Shown here: in pieces, positions 46,567 through 55,934 of the stretch
Numbering within the stretch: the stretch's first letter is position 1
Layout of the letters: the number at the start of each line of letters is the position of its first letter
Assembly (NCBI GenBank): GCA_030425145.1
Contig: JAUHVK010000009.1
Coordinates: 85,291-149,290 of the forward strand
DNA length: 64,000 nt
Source of the DNA: Alphaproteobacteria bacterium
GTDB taxonomy: Bacteria > Pseudomonadota > Alphaproteobacteria > Rhodobacterales > Rhodobacteraceae
Direction of reading: 5' to 3'
Program-made: the position numbers and the translations under genes
The notes under the pieces: model-generated
What the model was told of the DNA's origin: nothing
Seen by the model: the letters and a program-made list of their open reading frames with translations, nothing else
Databases searched by the model: none

Positions 46567-49368
46567 TCAATGTGCCTCGGCCCAGTTCTTGCCTTGCCCG
46601 GCATCCGCGACCAGAGGTACGGTCAGGTGCACCACCGGATCGGCCGCCCCTTCCATCACTTCGCGGGCGACTTTAATCAGTTCATCCTCGGCGCCCTGAT
46701 CCACCTCGAACAGCAATTCGTCATGCACCTGCAAAAGCATCTTCGCAGGCAGGCTTTTTATCGCATGCGGCATCCGGATCATCGCGCGGCGAATGATGTC
46801 CGCCGCTGTCCCCTGAATCGGCGCGTTGATCGCGGCGCGTTTGGCAAAGCCAGCTCGCGGGCCCTTGGCGTTGATCTCGGGCGTATGGATCACCCGCCCA
46901 AAGAGCGTCTCAACCCGGTTGTGCTTCTTGGCGAACTCGGTCGTGTCGTCCATGTAGGCCTTGATGCCGGGGAAGCGTTCGAAATAGCGGTCGATAAATC
47001 CCTGCGCTTCGGCCCGTGGAATGCGCAGATTGCGCGCAAGGCCGAAGCCGCTGATCCCGTAGATCACACCGAAGTTGATCGCCTTCGCCTGTCGGCGCAC
47101 ATCCGGCGTCATCTCATCCAAAGGTACGTTGAACATCTCCGACGCAGTCGCGGCGTGAATGTCCTGACCCTCTTTGAACGCGTCTTTCAGTGCCTGAATA
47201 TCGGCGATATGCGCAAGGATGCGCAGTTCGATCTGGCTGTAATCCAGTGCCACCAGCGTCTTGCCCTCTTCGGCAACAAACGCCTCGCGAATGCGACGGC
47301 CTTCTTCGGTGCGGATTGGAATGTTTTGCAGGTTTGGATCGGTCGAGGCCAGACGGCCCGTGTTCGCCCCTGCGATGGAATAGGACGTATGAACCCGCCC
47401 CGTGTCGCGGTTGATGTGGTCCTGCAGCGCGTCGGTATAGGTCGACTTGAGCTTGCTCAATTGCCGCCAATCGAGCACGCGGCGCGGCAGTTCGTGCTCG
47501 GTGGCCAAATCCTCCAGCACATCCGCGCCCGTGGCATAGGCCCCGGTCTTGCCGCGCTTGCCGCCTTCCAAGCCCATCTCGTCAAACAGGATCTCGCCCA
47601 GTTGCTTCGGAGAGCCCACGTTGAACTTGCGCCCCGCAAGCTCATAGATCTCATCCTCTAGACCGGCCATCTTCTGGCTGAACGCATTGGACATGCGCGA
47701 AAGCGTGTCGCGGTCGACCTTGATCCCGGCCATCTCCATCTCGGCAAGCACCGGCACCAGCGGCCGTTCCATTCTCTCATAGACGCGTGTGACCTTTGTC
47801 TTGTGCAACTGCGGTTTGAACATCTGCCAAAGCCGCAGCGTAACGTCGGCATCCTCGGCCGCATAAGGCGTGGCTTTGTCGATGGGCACGCGGTCAAAGG
47901 TGATCTGGCTCTTGCCGCTGCCCAGCAGGTCCTTGATTGGAATCGGCGTGTGGCCCAGATACCGCTCGGACAGAGTGTCCATGCCGTGGCTGTGCAGACC
48001 TGCATTCATCGTGTAGGACATGAGCATTGTGTCGTCGATCGGGGCGACGGTGATGCCAAGTCGCGCCATGATCTTGCTGTCGTACTTCATGTTCTGGCCG
48101 ATCTTCATCACCGCCGGGTCTTCCAGAAGCGGTTTCAGAGCGGCCAAGGCGTCTTCCATCGGGATCTGCCCCTCGGCCAGATCATCGGACCCAAAGAGTC
48201 CTTCACCACCTTCAGCCTTGTGGCCCAAGGGGATGTAGCACGCTTTGCCCGGCTCGATACACAGCGACACGCCCACCAGATCGACGGTCATCTCGTTCAG
48301 GCCTGTGGTTTCGGTGTCGAACGCAACCCAACCCTTTTCGTTGGCCGCGTCGATCCATGGCTGAAGCGCCGCAAGATCACGCACGCACTCATAGGTGTCG
48401 GCGTCGATGGGTGGCAAATCCGGGGCGTCCCCGTCCGGCGGATTTGCACCTTCGGGGGTGGTGTCCTGAATGGCAGGAGCCTCGACATCCAGCGCATCGG
48501 CAATGCGCTTGGTGAGCGTGCGGAACTCCATCTCGGCCAGAAACGCCATCAGCTTGTCGGGGTCCGGCTCGCGCACCTCCAGGTCATCAAGCGTAAAGCC
48601 CAAAGGCGTGTTGCAATCCAACTGCACCAGCTTCTTGGACAGCTCGATCTGATCCCGCTTCTCAATCAGGGTTTCGCGACGCTTGGGCTGCTTGATCTCA
48701 CCAGCGCGGTCCAGCAGTTCTTCCAGCGACCCGTACTCATTGATCAAAAGCGCCGCCGTCTTGATTCCGATCCCCGGCGCACCCGGGACGTTGTCGACAC
48801 TGTCACCGGCAAGCGCCTGCACATCGACCACCCGCTCCGGGAATACACCGAATTTCTCGAATACGCCGTCACGGTCGATGGTGCGGTTCTTCATGGCGTC
48901 GAACATCTCGACCCCGTCGCCCACAAGCTGCATCAGGTCCTTGTCGGAACTGATGATTGTCACCCGTCCCCCGGCTTCGCGCGCCTGACAGGCCAGCGTG
49001 GCGATAATGTCATCCGCCTCGTAGCCCTCCATTTCTTCGCAGGCGATATTGAACGCCACCGTGGCGCGGCGGGTCAGCGGGATTTGCGGGCGCAGATCCT
49101 CGGGCATCGCCTCGCGGTTTGCCTTATACTGGTCGTACATGTCGTTGCGGAACGTGTGGCTCCCCTTGTCAAAGATCACCGCCACATGGGTCACATCCGA
49201 CCCGGCATTCCCTTCGACATAGCGTTGGAGCATGTTGCAAAAGCCGCTGACCGCGCCAATGGGCAAGCCATCCGATTTGCGCGTCAGAGGTGGCAAGGCA
49301 TGATACGCCCGAAAGATGAAGGCCGACCCATCAATCAGGTGAAGGTGGTGTCCTTTGCCAAATGCCAT
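46567..49368 (-). CDS. polA: DNA polymerase I
   Basis: A 933-residue Pol I. The 5'-3' exonuclease (about 1-290) includes YEADDIIATLA and GDSVDNVPGAPGIGIKTA. The 3'-5' exonuclease (about 330-520) keeps its motif I VAFDTETTGLN, so proofreading looks intact. The polymerase domain (about 540-933) has motif A ALDYSQIELRILAHI, motif B RRQAKAINFGVIYG and motif C QVHDELLFEV. It fills gaps in repair and removes RNA primers. It is followed closely by the alkX-like gene. Confidence 0.97.
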   Translation of the reverse strand: MAFGKGHHLHLIDGSAFIFRAYHALPPLTRKSDGLPIGAVSGFCNMLQRYVEGNAGSDVTHVAVIFDKGSHTFRNDMYDQYKANREAMPEDLRPQIPLTRRATVAFNIACEEMEGYEADDIIATLACQAREAGGRVTIISSDKDLMQLVGDGVEMFDAMKNRTIDRDGVFEKFGVFPERVVDVQALAGDSVDNVPGAPGIGIKTAALLINEYGSLEELLDRAGEIKQPKRRETLIEKRDQIELSKKLVQLDCNTPLGFTLDDLEVREPDPDKLMAFLAEMEFRTLTKRIADALDVEAPAIQDTTPEGANPPDGDAPDLPPIDADTYECVRDLAALQPWIDAANEKGWVAFDTETTGLNEMTVDLVGVSLCIEPGKACYIPLGHKAEGGEGLFGSDDLAEGQIPMEDALAALKPLLEDPAVMKIGQNMKYDSKIMARLGITVAPIDDTMLMSYTMNAGLHSHGMDTLSERYLGHTPIPIKDLLGSGKSQITFDRVPIDKATPYAAEDADVTLRLWQMFKPQLHKTKVTRVYERMERPLVPVLAEMEMAGIKVDRDTLSRMSNAFSQKMAGLEDEIYELAGRKFNVGSPKQLGEILFDEMGLEGGKRGKTGAYATGADVLEDLATEHELPRRVLDWRQLSKLKSTYTDALQDHINRDTGRVHTSYSIAGANTGRLASTDPNLQNIPIRTEEGRRIREAFVAEEGKTLVALDYSQIELRILAHIADIQALKDAFKEGQDIHAATASEMFNVPLDEMTPDVRRQAKAINFGVIYGISGFGLARNLRIPRAEAQGFIDRYFERFPGIKAYMDDTTEFAKKHNRVETLFGRVIHTPEINAKGPRAGFAKRAAINAPIQGTAADIIRRAMIRMPHAIKSLPAKMLLQVHDELLFEVDQGAEDELIKVAREVMEGAADPVVHLTVPLVADAGQGKNWAEAH

Positions 49369-49474
49369 GTCGCGCGCCCCCGTTTTCGGTCTGCCATAAG
49401 CTTTGCCACGGTCGGGGAAGAGGTGCCAGCAGGAACGTCAGAAACCTTGGGCTGCCGGTGCAGCGGAACAAGAG

Positions 49475-50101
49475 CTAAGGATCTGTCCCGGCAAAGGCGG
49501 GCCGCCGGCCAAGCTCTTGCCCGACGAAAACGATGATCGCACCGAATCCCGAGAAAACGACCAGCAAACCGAAGATGTTGAATCCCGTGCGCACCACTCC
49601 GAGGTCATCCAGGTTCAGGAAGTGATACGGATAGCGGCCATCAAAGAACCCAGCCCGCACCATCGCTACGATGCAGTAAAGCAAAGGCAGGATCAGCCAC
49701 GGCAGAATGTCAGGAAAGCGTAGGTCGGCTTTCCGCACGAAAACCAGCCAATAGCACGCAAAGCCCAGAGGAATCAGCGTGTGCAACATCACGTCGATCA
49801 CCATATCGATACCGCGATAATCGCGCAGATGCGCCAGCAGCACATGATAGACGATGGCCACCATCGCAATCGACAGCAGCAGACCGCTTTGCAGCTTCGC
49901 AGGTTCGCGCCCGCCAAGCGCCACCCACGCGCAGGTCAGGCCGATCAGCGTATTGGTCCAGATGGTGAAGTAGCGGAAGTTGAACGCCAGTGTTTCAAGC
50001 AGACCGATGTCGTACCGGTCGATCCGCAGCCAGATCCGCGTGACGATGGTCACGCAGACCGCCAGCGCCAGAAGCGCAGAACAAAGCCGTTTTGCCGTCA
50101 C
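49475..50101 (-). CDS. Pr6Pr-type integral membrane protein
   Basis: A 208-residue membrane protein with about six transmembrane helices ([110 protein letters not shown]). The pattern FRYFTIWTN...HLRDYRG...LHTLIPL fits the Pr6Pr/FAR-17a-like group of unknown function. The start GTG at 50101 overlaps the stop of the zinc-protein gene by 4 bp, giving it a coupled start; the longer frame is rejected. Confidence 0.82.
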   Translation of the reverse strand: MTAKRLCSALLALAVCVTIVTRIWLRIDRYDIGLLETLAFNFRYFTIWTNTLIGLTCAWVALGGREPAKLQSGLLLSIAMVAIVYHVLLAHLRDYRGIDMVIDVMLHTLIPLGFACYWLVFVRKADLRFPDILPWLILPLLYCIVAMVRAGFFDGRYPYHFLNLDDLGVVRTGFNIFGLLVVFSGFGAIIVFVGQELGRRPAFAGTDP

Positions 50102-50283
50102 TTCTCCGGCTGGTCGGCGAAATCCTTGTGGATATACTTGGCGTCGCAATAACCACATTCGACCCAGCCGGTGTCATGGGGGATTTGCAGCCAGACGCGC
50201 GGATGGCCCAACGCTCCTTCGCCACCGTCACAGGCGATGCGGTAGCTGTCCACGATCTTGGTTTCGGGCGCTTGCGTTGCCAT
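50098..50283 (-). CDS. CHCC-type zinc-finger protein
   Basis: A 61-residue protein with [20 protein letters not shown] and [13 protein letters not shown]: a C...H...C-x2-C zinc site as in the zf-CHCC family, related to the mitochondrial complex I subunit NDUFS6. In bacteria its role is not fixed. The length is typical. It is coupled to the following membrane protein gene. Confidence 0.88.
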   Translation of the reverse strand: MATQAPETKIVDSYRIACDGGEGALGHPRVWLQIPHDTGWVECGYCDAKYIHKDFADQPEK

Positions 50284-50359
50284 ATGCTGCGTTTCCTTCG
50301 TCCGGATTTTCCACTAGGTGCGGTTTAAGACGACGAAGCCACGGGAGCAAGAGACAGCA

Positions 50360-51277
50360 ATGACACAGGATGCCATTGAGATCGAAGGCCTGAAAAAGAC
50401 CTATTCCGGCGGCAAGGAAGCCTTGAAGGGCATCAACCTTAACGTCCCACGCGGGTCAGTCTTTGGACTACTGGGGCCAAACGGCGCCGGAAAATCGACG
50501 CTCATCAACATTTTAGCCGGTCTCGTCACCAAATCCGAAGGCAAGGTAACGATCTGGGGCTGGGACCAGGACGTGAACCCGCGCCAGTCTCGCGCCTCCA
50601 TTGGTGTGATGCCGCAGGAACTCAACCTCGATCCCTTCTTCACGCCGCGCGGCGCGCTTGAGGTGCAGGCCGGGCTCTACGGGGTGCCAAAAGCACAGCG
50701 ACGGTCTGACAAGATTCTCGCGATGGTCGGTCTTACCGACAAGGCCGAGGCCTATGCCCGAACGCTCTCAGGTGGGATGCGGCGGCGACTGCTGCTGGGC
50801 AAAGCGCTGGTCCATCACCCGCACGTTCTCGTGCTGGACGAACCCACCGCCGGGGTGGACATCGAATTGCGCCAGATGCTTTGGACCAATGTGCGCAAGC
50901 TCAACCGCGAAGAGGGCATGACGATCATCCTGACCACGCATTATCTCGAAGAAGCCGAGGAGATGTGTGACGAGATCGCGATCATCAACCATGGCGAGGT
51001 TGTCGCCCGTGACAGCACTCGCAACCTTCTGGGTCAACTGGATGCCAAGACCATGGTAATCCAACCCGACGGCGAGATTGGTCTGCTGCCTGATGTCGAG
51101 GGTATTGGCGTAACGGCGCGCGACGATGGCACCATCGCGGTCTCCTACCGCGCCCGACAGACCTCGGCGGAAGACGTGCTGTCGATGTTGCGCGACAACG
51201 GTGTGCGGATCCGCGACGTGCGGACCGAGCAGGCGGATCTGGAAGACGTGTTTCTGTCGCTCACACGTTCTGCGTGA
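50360..51277 (+). CDS. ABC transporter ATP-binding protein, DrrA/YadG type
   Basis: A 305-residue ABC ATPase with Walker A GLLGPNGAGKSTLI, signature LSGGMRRRLLLGKAL, and Walker B VLVLDEPTAGVD followed by LTTHYLEEAEE. The C-terminal 80 residues (DAKTMVIQPDGEIGLLPDVE, VRTEQADLEDVFLSLT) are the DUF4162-like tail of ABC-2 exporter ATPases. The ATG at 50360 was chosen from family alignment. No permease gene adjoins it, so its partner must be elsewhere. It ends at the second double-palindrome element. Confidence 0.9.
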   Translation: MTQDAIEIEGLKKTYSGGKEALKGINLNVPRGSVFGLLGPNGAGKSTLINILAGLVTKSEGKVTIWGWDQDVNPRQSRASIGVMPQELNLDPFFTPRGALEVQAGLYGVPKAQRRSDKILAMVGLTDKAEAYARTLSGGMRRRLLLGKALVHHPHVLVLDEPTAGVDIELRQMLWTNVRKLNREEGMTIILTTHYLEEAEEMCDEIAIINHGEVVARDSTRNLLGQLDAKTMVIQPDGEIGLLPDVEGIGVTARDDGTIAVSYRARQTSAEDVLSMLRDNGVRIRDVRTEQADLEDVFLSLTRSA

Positions 51278-51336
51278 CGCGCGGACCCGTTTTCGAAAAC
51301 GGGTCCAAGGCGCTTCGAAACGCCTTTACCCCGCCC
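51278..51336 (+). repeat. Double-palindrome intergenic element, copy 2
   Basis: A perfect 24-bp palindrome at 51283-51306 (GGACCCGTTTTC and its complement) abuts a 20-bp near-palindrome at 51307-51326 (AAGGCGCTTCGAAACGCCTT, one mismatched pair). The tail TACCCCGCCC matches the tail of copy 1. It starts right after the ABC ATPase stop, and its tail includes the stop codon and last codons of the convergent HIT gene. Confidence 0.8.
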
Positions 51337-51697
51337 GTTGCAGCATCCGTCCCAGTCCCCGGCCGCCCAGCACGTGGATGTGCAGATGCGGCACTTCCTG
51401 AACGCCGGCTTCTCCCGCGTTGGAGATGATGCGGTAGCCGCCTTCCTGGAGCCCTTCGGCTTTGACCACATCGCCGATGGTGCGATTGAAATCGACGATT
51501 TCGGCATCGCTGGCTGCATTCGCGAAATGGTCATAGCAGACATAGGGCCCTTTCGGGATCACCAGCACATGGACGGGGGCCTGAGGCTGAATATCCCGAA
51601 ACGCCAATGTGTGTTCCGTTTCCAGAACCGTGTTGTTCGGAATCTCGCCGCGCAGGATCTTGGCGAAGATGTTTTGGTCGTCATAGGTGTAGGCCAT
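51326..51697 (-). CDS. HIT-family nucleotide-binding protein
   Basis: A 123-residue histidine-triad protein of the HINT type. The motif VPHLHIHVLGGRGLG near the end is the catalytic H-x-H-x-H block, and FAKILRGEIPNNTVLE near the start is the usual opening. HINT proteins hydrolyse nucleoside phosphoramidates. The C-terminal RAG and stop fall inside the tail of a repeat element. It lies 11 bp after the Branch-type gene on the same strand. Confidence 0.93.
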   Translation of the reverse strand: MAYTYDDQNIFAKILRGEIPNNTVLETEHTLAFRDIQPQAPVHVLVIPKGPYVCYDHFANAASDAEIVDFNRTIGDVVKAEGLQEGGYRIISNAGEAGVQEVPHLHIHVLGGRGLGRMLQRAG

Positions 51698-51708
51698 GCG
51701 GCGTGTCC

Positions 51709-53286
51709 TCAGTCTGCAAACAGATGATCGGTGCGCGCGATATCCAGCGCCTGTTCAGGCGTGATCGACAGAAAACCGGCCAACGCGGCGGCGTTCACTT
51801 CGATACTGTCTTCTTCGCGAATGCGCAGGTGGTTTTCGAACTCGGAATCCCGAATGCGATCGCTTTCATGCACGATGTCATTGCGGATCGTCGGCAGAAG
51901 ACGTTCCAGGGTTTCCTGCGGGGTACGTTCACCCGCCAGCCCGACGCGCATCGCGTGGCCGATAAGGTAATCGTCCGAAAAATTGCAATTGACCTCGAGC
52001 AGCCGTGTTGTTGCCCGGTCGCGGCAGAAATCCTCGAGCAGATCGAGATTGCCCGGATCCATGCAAACCACCATGCGTTCTGAATCGAAGTAGTCGAACA
52101 GCATCCGCATCAGTGACCGACGATGGCGGTGCCGCTTGCCCAGGGTGGATTGAATGCCGCCCATATCCGGTAGATCAGTCTGCTCTTCGTTGAACAGGTA
52201 TTCGATGCAAGGCACATTAGTCAGTTGACGGATGCGGGACACGAGCCGTTTGGCTACGTGCCACTTCTTGCAGACCACGATCAGCAATTCGCGCTCGCGA
52301 CCCAGCGTGCTTTCCGTCTCCCAGAACCGCGGCGCAAACCGGCGGCCGATCCGGCCTTTACCGGTCAGGAACTTGTACAGCGACCGTCCCTCGTTCGAGA
52401 TTTCGAAATTCACATCTTTGGCCGAATAGAGCGAGCCAAGCCGTTCCTTCAGCTCCCGTGCTTCGGGGCTGATCTTGCGGGCGAACAGAAAGTCCTGGCT
52501 CAGCAGCAGGTCAAAGTGGTCGTTGTAGAAGGTGACCGGCATTCCGTAGTCCGAAAACATCAGGAAGGTCAGCGTCCGGCATTCGATCTCATTCTCCGGC
52601 ACCAAATGGCGCACGAGGGTTTGAAAAAAGGTCTCATCCGGGATCCAGGTCGTACTGAAGAACCGCTTCACGTCTGGGCGCTGGCGGACAAAATCCAGGA
52701 TCGCTTCGATGGTCGGCCGCCGCAGACACCACCACTGGCTGCCGATCTGGATCTCCAGATCTTCTGGTATCGGGCGGGTCAGACCCAGTTTCTTTTGCAG
52801 TTTGAATGATTGGTAAAACAGCGTCTTGTGTGTGCGCTCGTTGAAGTAATGGCGGTAGATCAACCGCTCTTCCTTCATCCCGGTCTTGATCCAGTCGGAT
52901 GCAAAGAAATCAAAGCTCTCGATGAAATCCGCATCCATCCGGTCGAGATAGTCGTGCGCGTATTCGGCCGTCTTGATCGCCTGACAATCGCCAGACAGCA
53001 TGTAGAAATGCGTCGCCCGTGGGAACGCCTCGACTGCGGCTTCGACCGCATAGAGCGTCGCCTGCACCAGCGACCACTCCCCCCAGCCGCACTTGATTCG
53101 CTTCTTGGCGAAGGTGACGTTCGGGTTGTCCGACAGTGCCGTGTGGATCGCAGAATAGGCCGCCGCGTCGGCGCGCGCATCGAAATGGATCGAGATATAA
53201 TCTCCGACCGCCGTCAGGCTGAGCGCCTGTCGGATGATCGCGTCCGGGTCTTTATGACACAGCAGTATGAAGGCAACACTCGCCAT
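51709..53286 (-). CDS. Branch-type (GT14-like) glycosyltransferase with a second kind of C-terminal domain
   Basis: A 525-residue protein. Residues 1-290 are a Branch domain: FILLCHKDPDAIIRQALSL, CGWGEWSLVQATLYAVEAA, THFYMLSGDCQAI, IGSQWWCLRR and WIPDETFFQTL with Glu218 in the catalytic position. The C-terminal 200 residues (RELLIVVCKKWHVAKRLVSR, MGGIQSTLGKRHRHRRSL, RLLEVNCNFSDDYLIGHAMR) look like an independent alpha/beta domain unlike the tail of the paralogue at 32737; I recall DUF5927 or DUF5928 for such tails, unchecked. It stands head to head with a sulfotransferase gene. Confidence 0.83.
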   Translation of the reverse strand: MASVAFILLCHKDPDAIIRQALSLTAVGDYISIHFDARADAAAYSAIHTALSDNPNVTFAKKRIKCGWGEWSLVQATLYAVEAAVEAFPRATHFYMLSGDCQAIKTAEYAHDYLDRMDADFIESFDFFASDWIKTGMKEERLIYRHYFNERTHKTLFYQSFKLQKKLGLTRPIPEDLEIQIGSQWWCLRRPTIEAILDFVRQRPDVKRFFSTTWIPDETFFQTLVRHLVPENEIECRTLTFLMFSDYGMPVTFYNDHFDLLLSQDFLFARKISPEARELKERLGSLYSAKDVNFEISNEGRSLYKFLTGKGRIGRRFAPRFWETESTLGRERELLIVVCKKWHVAKRLVSRIRQLTNVPCIEYLFNEEQTDLPDMGGIQSTLGKRHRHRRSLMRMLFDYFDSERMVVCMDPGNLDLLEDFCRDRATTRLLEVNCNFSDDYLIGHAMRVGLAGERTPQETLERLLPTIRNDIVHESDRIRDSEFENHLRIREEDSIEVNAAALAGFLSITPEQALDIARTDHLFAD

Positions 53287-53426
53287 TCAGGTCTTCATTT
53301 GCCCAATTTTCACCTAATTCCTATAGTGATAGGCGTGTTCAGTGATTGAATAAACCGACTTTCTTTGATTTTTTGTCTACGTTACGGGACGACAAGAGCC
53401 CGGAATGAGGCTGGAGGCAGCAGATT

Positions 53427-54245
53427 ATGGGATTTCCCGGAACGTGGATGACCGAAAGCGAAAGCATGGTTTATCGGGTCGTCCCGAAATGCGCGTGCTC
53501 GACCATTGGTCAGATCATGTTCTATTCCGACCACGGCGAATTTTTTGACGGCGACATCCACGATGCGCAGAACGGTCTGCACAAATGGGCGCTCGACCAT
53601 TCGAAAGACCCGATCACAACTCGCATTCAGGCACATGACACCTACGCGTTCACCTGTGTGCGCAACCCCTACACTCGGATCCTCAGTTCGTTCTTCGACA
53701 AGATCTGTGGCATCCAGCGGAATGGCAAACGCTATCGCGGCAACCTTGTCCCGCTCTTGATCCAGAAATACGGGATCGAGGTCGGCGGCGATGATGGCAA
53801 GCAAGAGTTCGATCAGATCAAGAGCTTCCGACGCTTCCTGCTTTTCGCGCGCGACACCATCCGCTGGCGCCGCCCGATGGACCCCGACATTCATTGGTCG
53901 GCCATGTCAGGTCACATCAGCACCTTCATCGTGAATGGCGGTCGCTACGATAACATCTTCTGGACCGAGAGCTTCAACGACGGCATGGCCGACGTGCTCA
54001 AGAATGTGGAAACCCGACAGAAGGTCGACCTGAAAAAGATCCCGCGCTTCAACGAAAGCGAAGGACACGGACCAAAGCGCGCGCACCCGGTCGAAGACTA
54101 TTTCGACGACCTGTCGATGCACCTCGTCTACGAGATCTACAAAAAGGATTTCGAGCTCTTCAAATACGATTTCGAAAACCCGGCCAACAAGATGCCGATC
54201 GGCGAAATCGACTTAGAAGAAGTGCACGCCAAACTGGGCGATTGA
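53427..54245 (+). CDS. Sulfotransferase family protein (Sulfotransfer_2 type)
   Basis: A 272-residue protein with the PAPS 5' loop VPKCACSTIGQ (about 19-29) and the 3'-phosphate motif CVRNPYTRILSSFFDKI (Arg79), as in carbohydrate sulfotransferases of the chondroitin/HNK-1 type. The ATG at 53427 has GGAGG upstream. It is divergent from the Branch-type gene at 51709, matching the pairing of the first locus. The acceptor glycan is unknown. Confidence 0.86.
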   Translation: MGFPGTWMTESESMVYRVVPKCACSTIGQIMFYSDHGEFFDGDIHDAQNGLHKWALDHSKDPITTRIQAHDTYAFTCVRNPYTRILSSFFDKICGIQRNGKRYRGNLVPLLIQKYGIEVGGDDGKQEFDQIKSFRRFLLFARDTIRWRRPMDPDIHWSAMSGHISTFIVNGGRYDNIFWTESFNDGMADVLKNVETRQKVDLKKIPRFNESEGHGPKRAHPVEDYFDDLSMHLVYEIYKKDFELFKYDFENPANKMPIGEIDLEEVHAKLGD

Positions 54246-54268
54246 TCCGGTCTCTTCCCCCCGGATCA
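54243..54268. terminator. Hairpin between two convergent genes
   Basis: TGATCCGG (54243-54250) pairs with CCGGATCA (54261-54268) around a pyrimidine loop. It overlaps both stop codons of the sulfotransferase and DUF1285 genes and can serve both strands. Confidence 0.6.
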
Positions 54269-54868
54269 TTCCGGCAATTCGTCCGACGGAATGATCGGAA
54301 AAAACGTGCCGCCCGACCAGACACCGAACCAGTCCGTTCCATCCACCTCATGGGTCGATCCATTTTCGACCAGACGGTAAAAACTCTTCCGGTCGATCAG
54401 CGCTTCCAGGTTGGCCCGCACCAGCACATAGGGCGACGGCTCTCCTGTCTCCGAATCCCGCTCAACCCGGATAGGGTGATCAGGACCGGCAATCACTGTA
54501 TCACCGACATGGGTGGTAAAGGTCAGTACCTGCGCCTCCCCCTCGCCCGCCGCCTCAAAATCAATGGCAACGAAAGGCGCGTCATCGACGGTGATTCCCA
54601 CCTTCTCGACTGGCGTCACGAGGAAGAATTTGTCGCCATCCTTACGCAGAATCGATGAGAACAGCTTGACCAGCGGAGCCCGGCCGATTGGCGTCCCAAG
54701 GTAGAACCAAGTGCCATCACGGGCGATCCGCATATCCAGATCTCCGCAAAACGGCGGGTTCCAGAGGTGCACCGGTGGCAATCCCTTGCTCTTGGTGGCG
54801 CGGACAGAGGCAGCAATGCCTTCGGCGGATGGAATTACACGATCTTGTGCGCTCATTGCTTTTGCCAT
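54266..54868 (-). CDS. DUF1285 protein
   Basis: A 200-residue protein of the DUF1285 family, with [28 protein letters not shown] and [13 protein letters not shown] as recognisable blocks and a regular beta-rich layout. The function is unknown. The first ATG (54868) is preferred for its AAGGGG ribosome site. In Rhodobacterales it lies divergently from the MoxR operon, as here, suggesting a shared envelope-related role by position only. Confidence 0.85.
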   Translation of the reverse strand: MAKAMSAQDRVIPSAEGIAASVRATKSKGLPPVHLWNPPFCGDLDMRIARDGTWFYLGTPIGRAPLVKLFSSILRKDGDKFFLVTPVEKVGITVDDAPFVAIDFEAAGEGEAQVLTFTTHVGDTVIAGPDHPIRVERDSETGEPSPYVLVRANLEALIDRKSFYRLVENGSTHEVDGTDWFGVWSGGTFFPIIPSDELPE

Positions 54869-54926
54869 TTCCCCCTTGCACGTTACACTTTCATGGAACG
54901 GACGTAATGCGCAAGGGAGACACGTC

Positions 54927-55934
54927 ATGGCCTCAGCCGAAGATTTGGTCGCAGAGATCGAAGCGCTGGAAGACAAGCTGGCGCAGGCCAAGACGGCGAT
55001 CACCCGCCGCTTCATCGGACAGGAACGGGTGGTCGAGCTGACGCTCACCTCGCTCCTCTGCGGCGGCCACGGGTTGCTGATCGGCCTGCCTGGCCTCGGC
55101 AAGACCCGGCTGGTGGAAACCGTGTCGACGGTGATGGGTCTCGACGGCAGCCGCGTGCAGTTTACACCCGACCTGATGCCCGCGGATATCCTCGGATCGG
55201 AAGTTCTGGAAACCGGCGCCGATGGCAGCCGCGCCTTCAAGTTCATTCAAGGCCCGATCTTCTGTCAGCTTCTGATGGCCGACGAAATCAACCGCGCCTC
55301 ACCCCGCACACAATCCGCGCTCTTGCAGGCAATGCAGGAAAAGGTGGTCACGGTCGCGGGCGAAACCCGCAAGCTCGACGCGCCTTTCCACGTTCTTGCC
55401 ACTCAGAACCCCATCGAACAGGAAGGCACCTATCCGCTTCCCGAAGCACAGCTAGACCGTTTCCTTGTTCAGATCGACGTACAGTATCCAGACCGCAAGA
55501 CTGAGAAGGAAATCCTGCTCGCCACAACCGGCGCAGAAGAGGCCGAAGCCTACGAGGTTTTCACCGCCGCCGAACTGATCGCCGCGCAGAAATTGCTCCG
55601 TCGGATGCCTGTTGGCGATGCGGTGGTCGAGATGATCCTTGATCTGGTCCGCGCCTTCCGCCCAGACGATCCGCTGGCGGGTGATCGCGTGAAGGACACC
55701 GTCGCCTGGGGCCCCGGCCCGCGTGCCGCACAGGCGCTGATGCTGACCGTCCGTGCACGCGCGCTGCTCGAAGGCCGACTGGCCCCGGCCCCCGAAGACG
55801 TTATCAACATGGCCCGCCCCGTTCTGACCCACCGGATGGCGCTCACCTTCTCGGCACGGGCACGCGGCGAAGATCTCGGCAGCCTGATCGACGAAGTGGC
55901 TCAGCGCATGGTGGCAACCGAGGCCGCTGCGTGA
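54927..55934 (+). CDS. MoxR-type AAA+ ATPase
   Basis: A 335-residue MoxR ATPase. Walker A is [12 protein letters not shown] (about 52-63), Walker [13 protein letters not shown], and sensor [25 protein letters not shown]. MoxR proteins act with von Willebrand factor A proteins to mature or assemble other complexes. The ATG at 54927 has AAGGGAGA about 8 nt upstream. It is the first gene of a four-gene run, each overlapping the next. Confidence 0.94.
   Translation: MASAEDLVAEIEALEDKLAQAKTAITRRFIGQERVVELTLTSLLCGGHGLLIGLPGLGKTRLVETVSTVMGLDGSRVQFTPDLMPADILGSEVLETGADGSRAFKFIQGPIFCQLLMADEINRASPRTQSALLQAMQEKVVTVAGETRKLDAPFHVLATQNPIEQEGTYPLPEAQLDRFLVQIDVQYPDRKTEKEILLATTGAEEAEAYEVFTAAELIAAQKLLRRMPVGDAVVEMILDLVRAFRPDDPLAGDRVKDTVAWGPGPRAAQALMLTVRARALLEGRLAPAPEDVINMARPVLTHRMALTFSARARGEDLGSLIDEVAQRMVATEAAA

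Noticed and set aside
47803..49536. A plus-strand frame of 577 codons opposite polA
   Set aside because: It is a shadow of the polymerase gene, whose three domains are intact on the minus strand.
26438..51277. The permease at 26438 and the ATPase at 50360 as one ABC transporter
   Set aside because: The ATPase has the long C-terminal tail of DrrA/YadG types, while the permease looks KpsM-like, which uses short KpsT-type ATPases.
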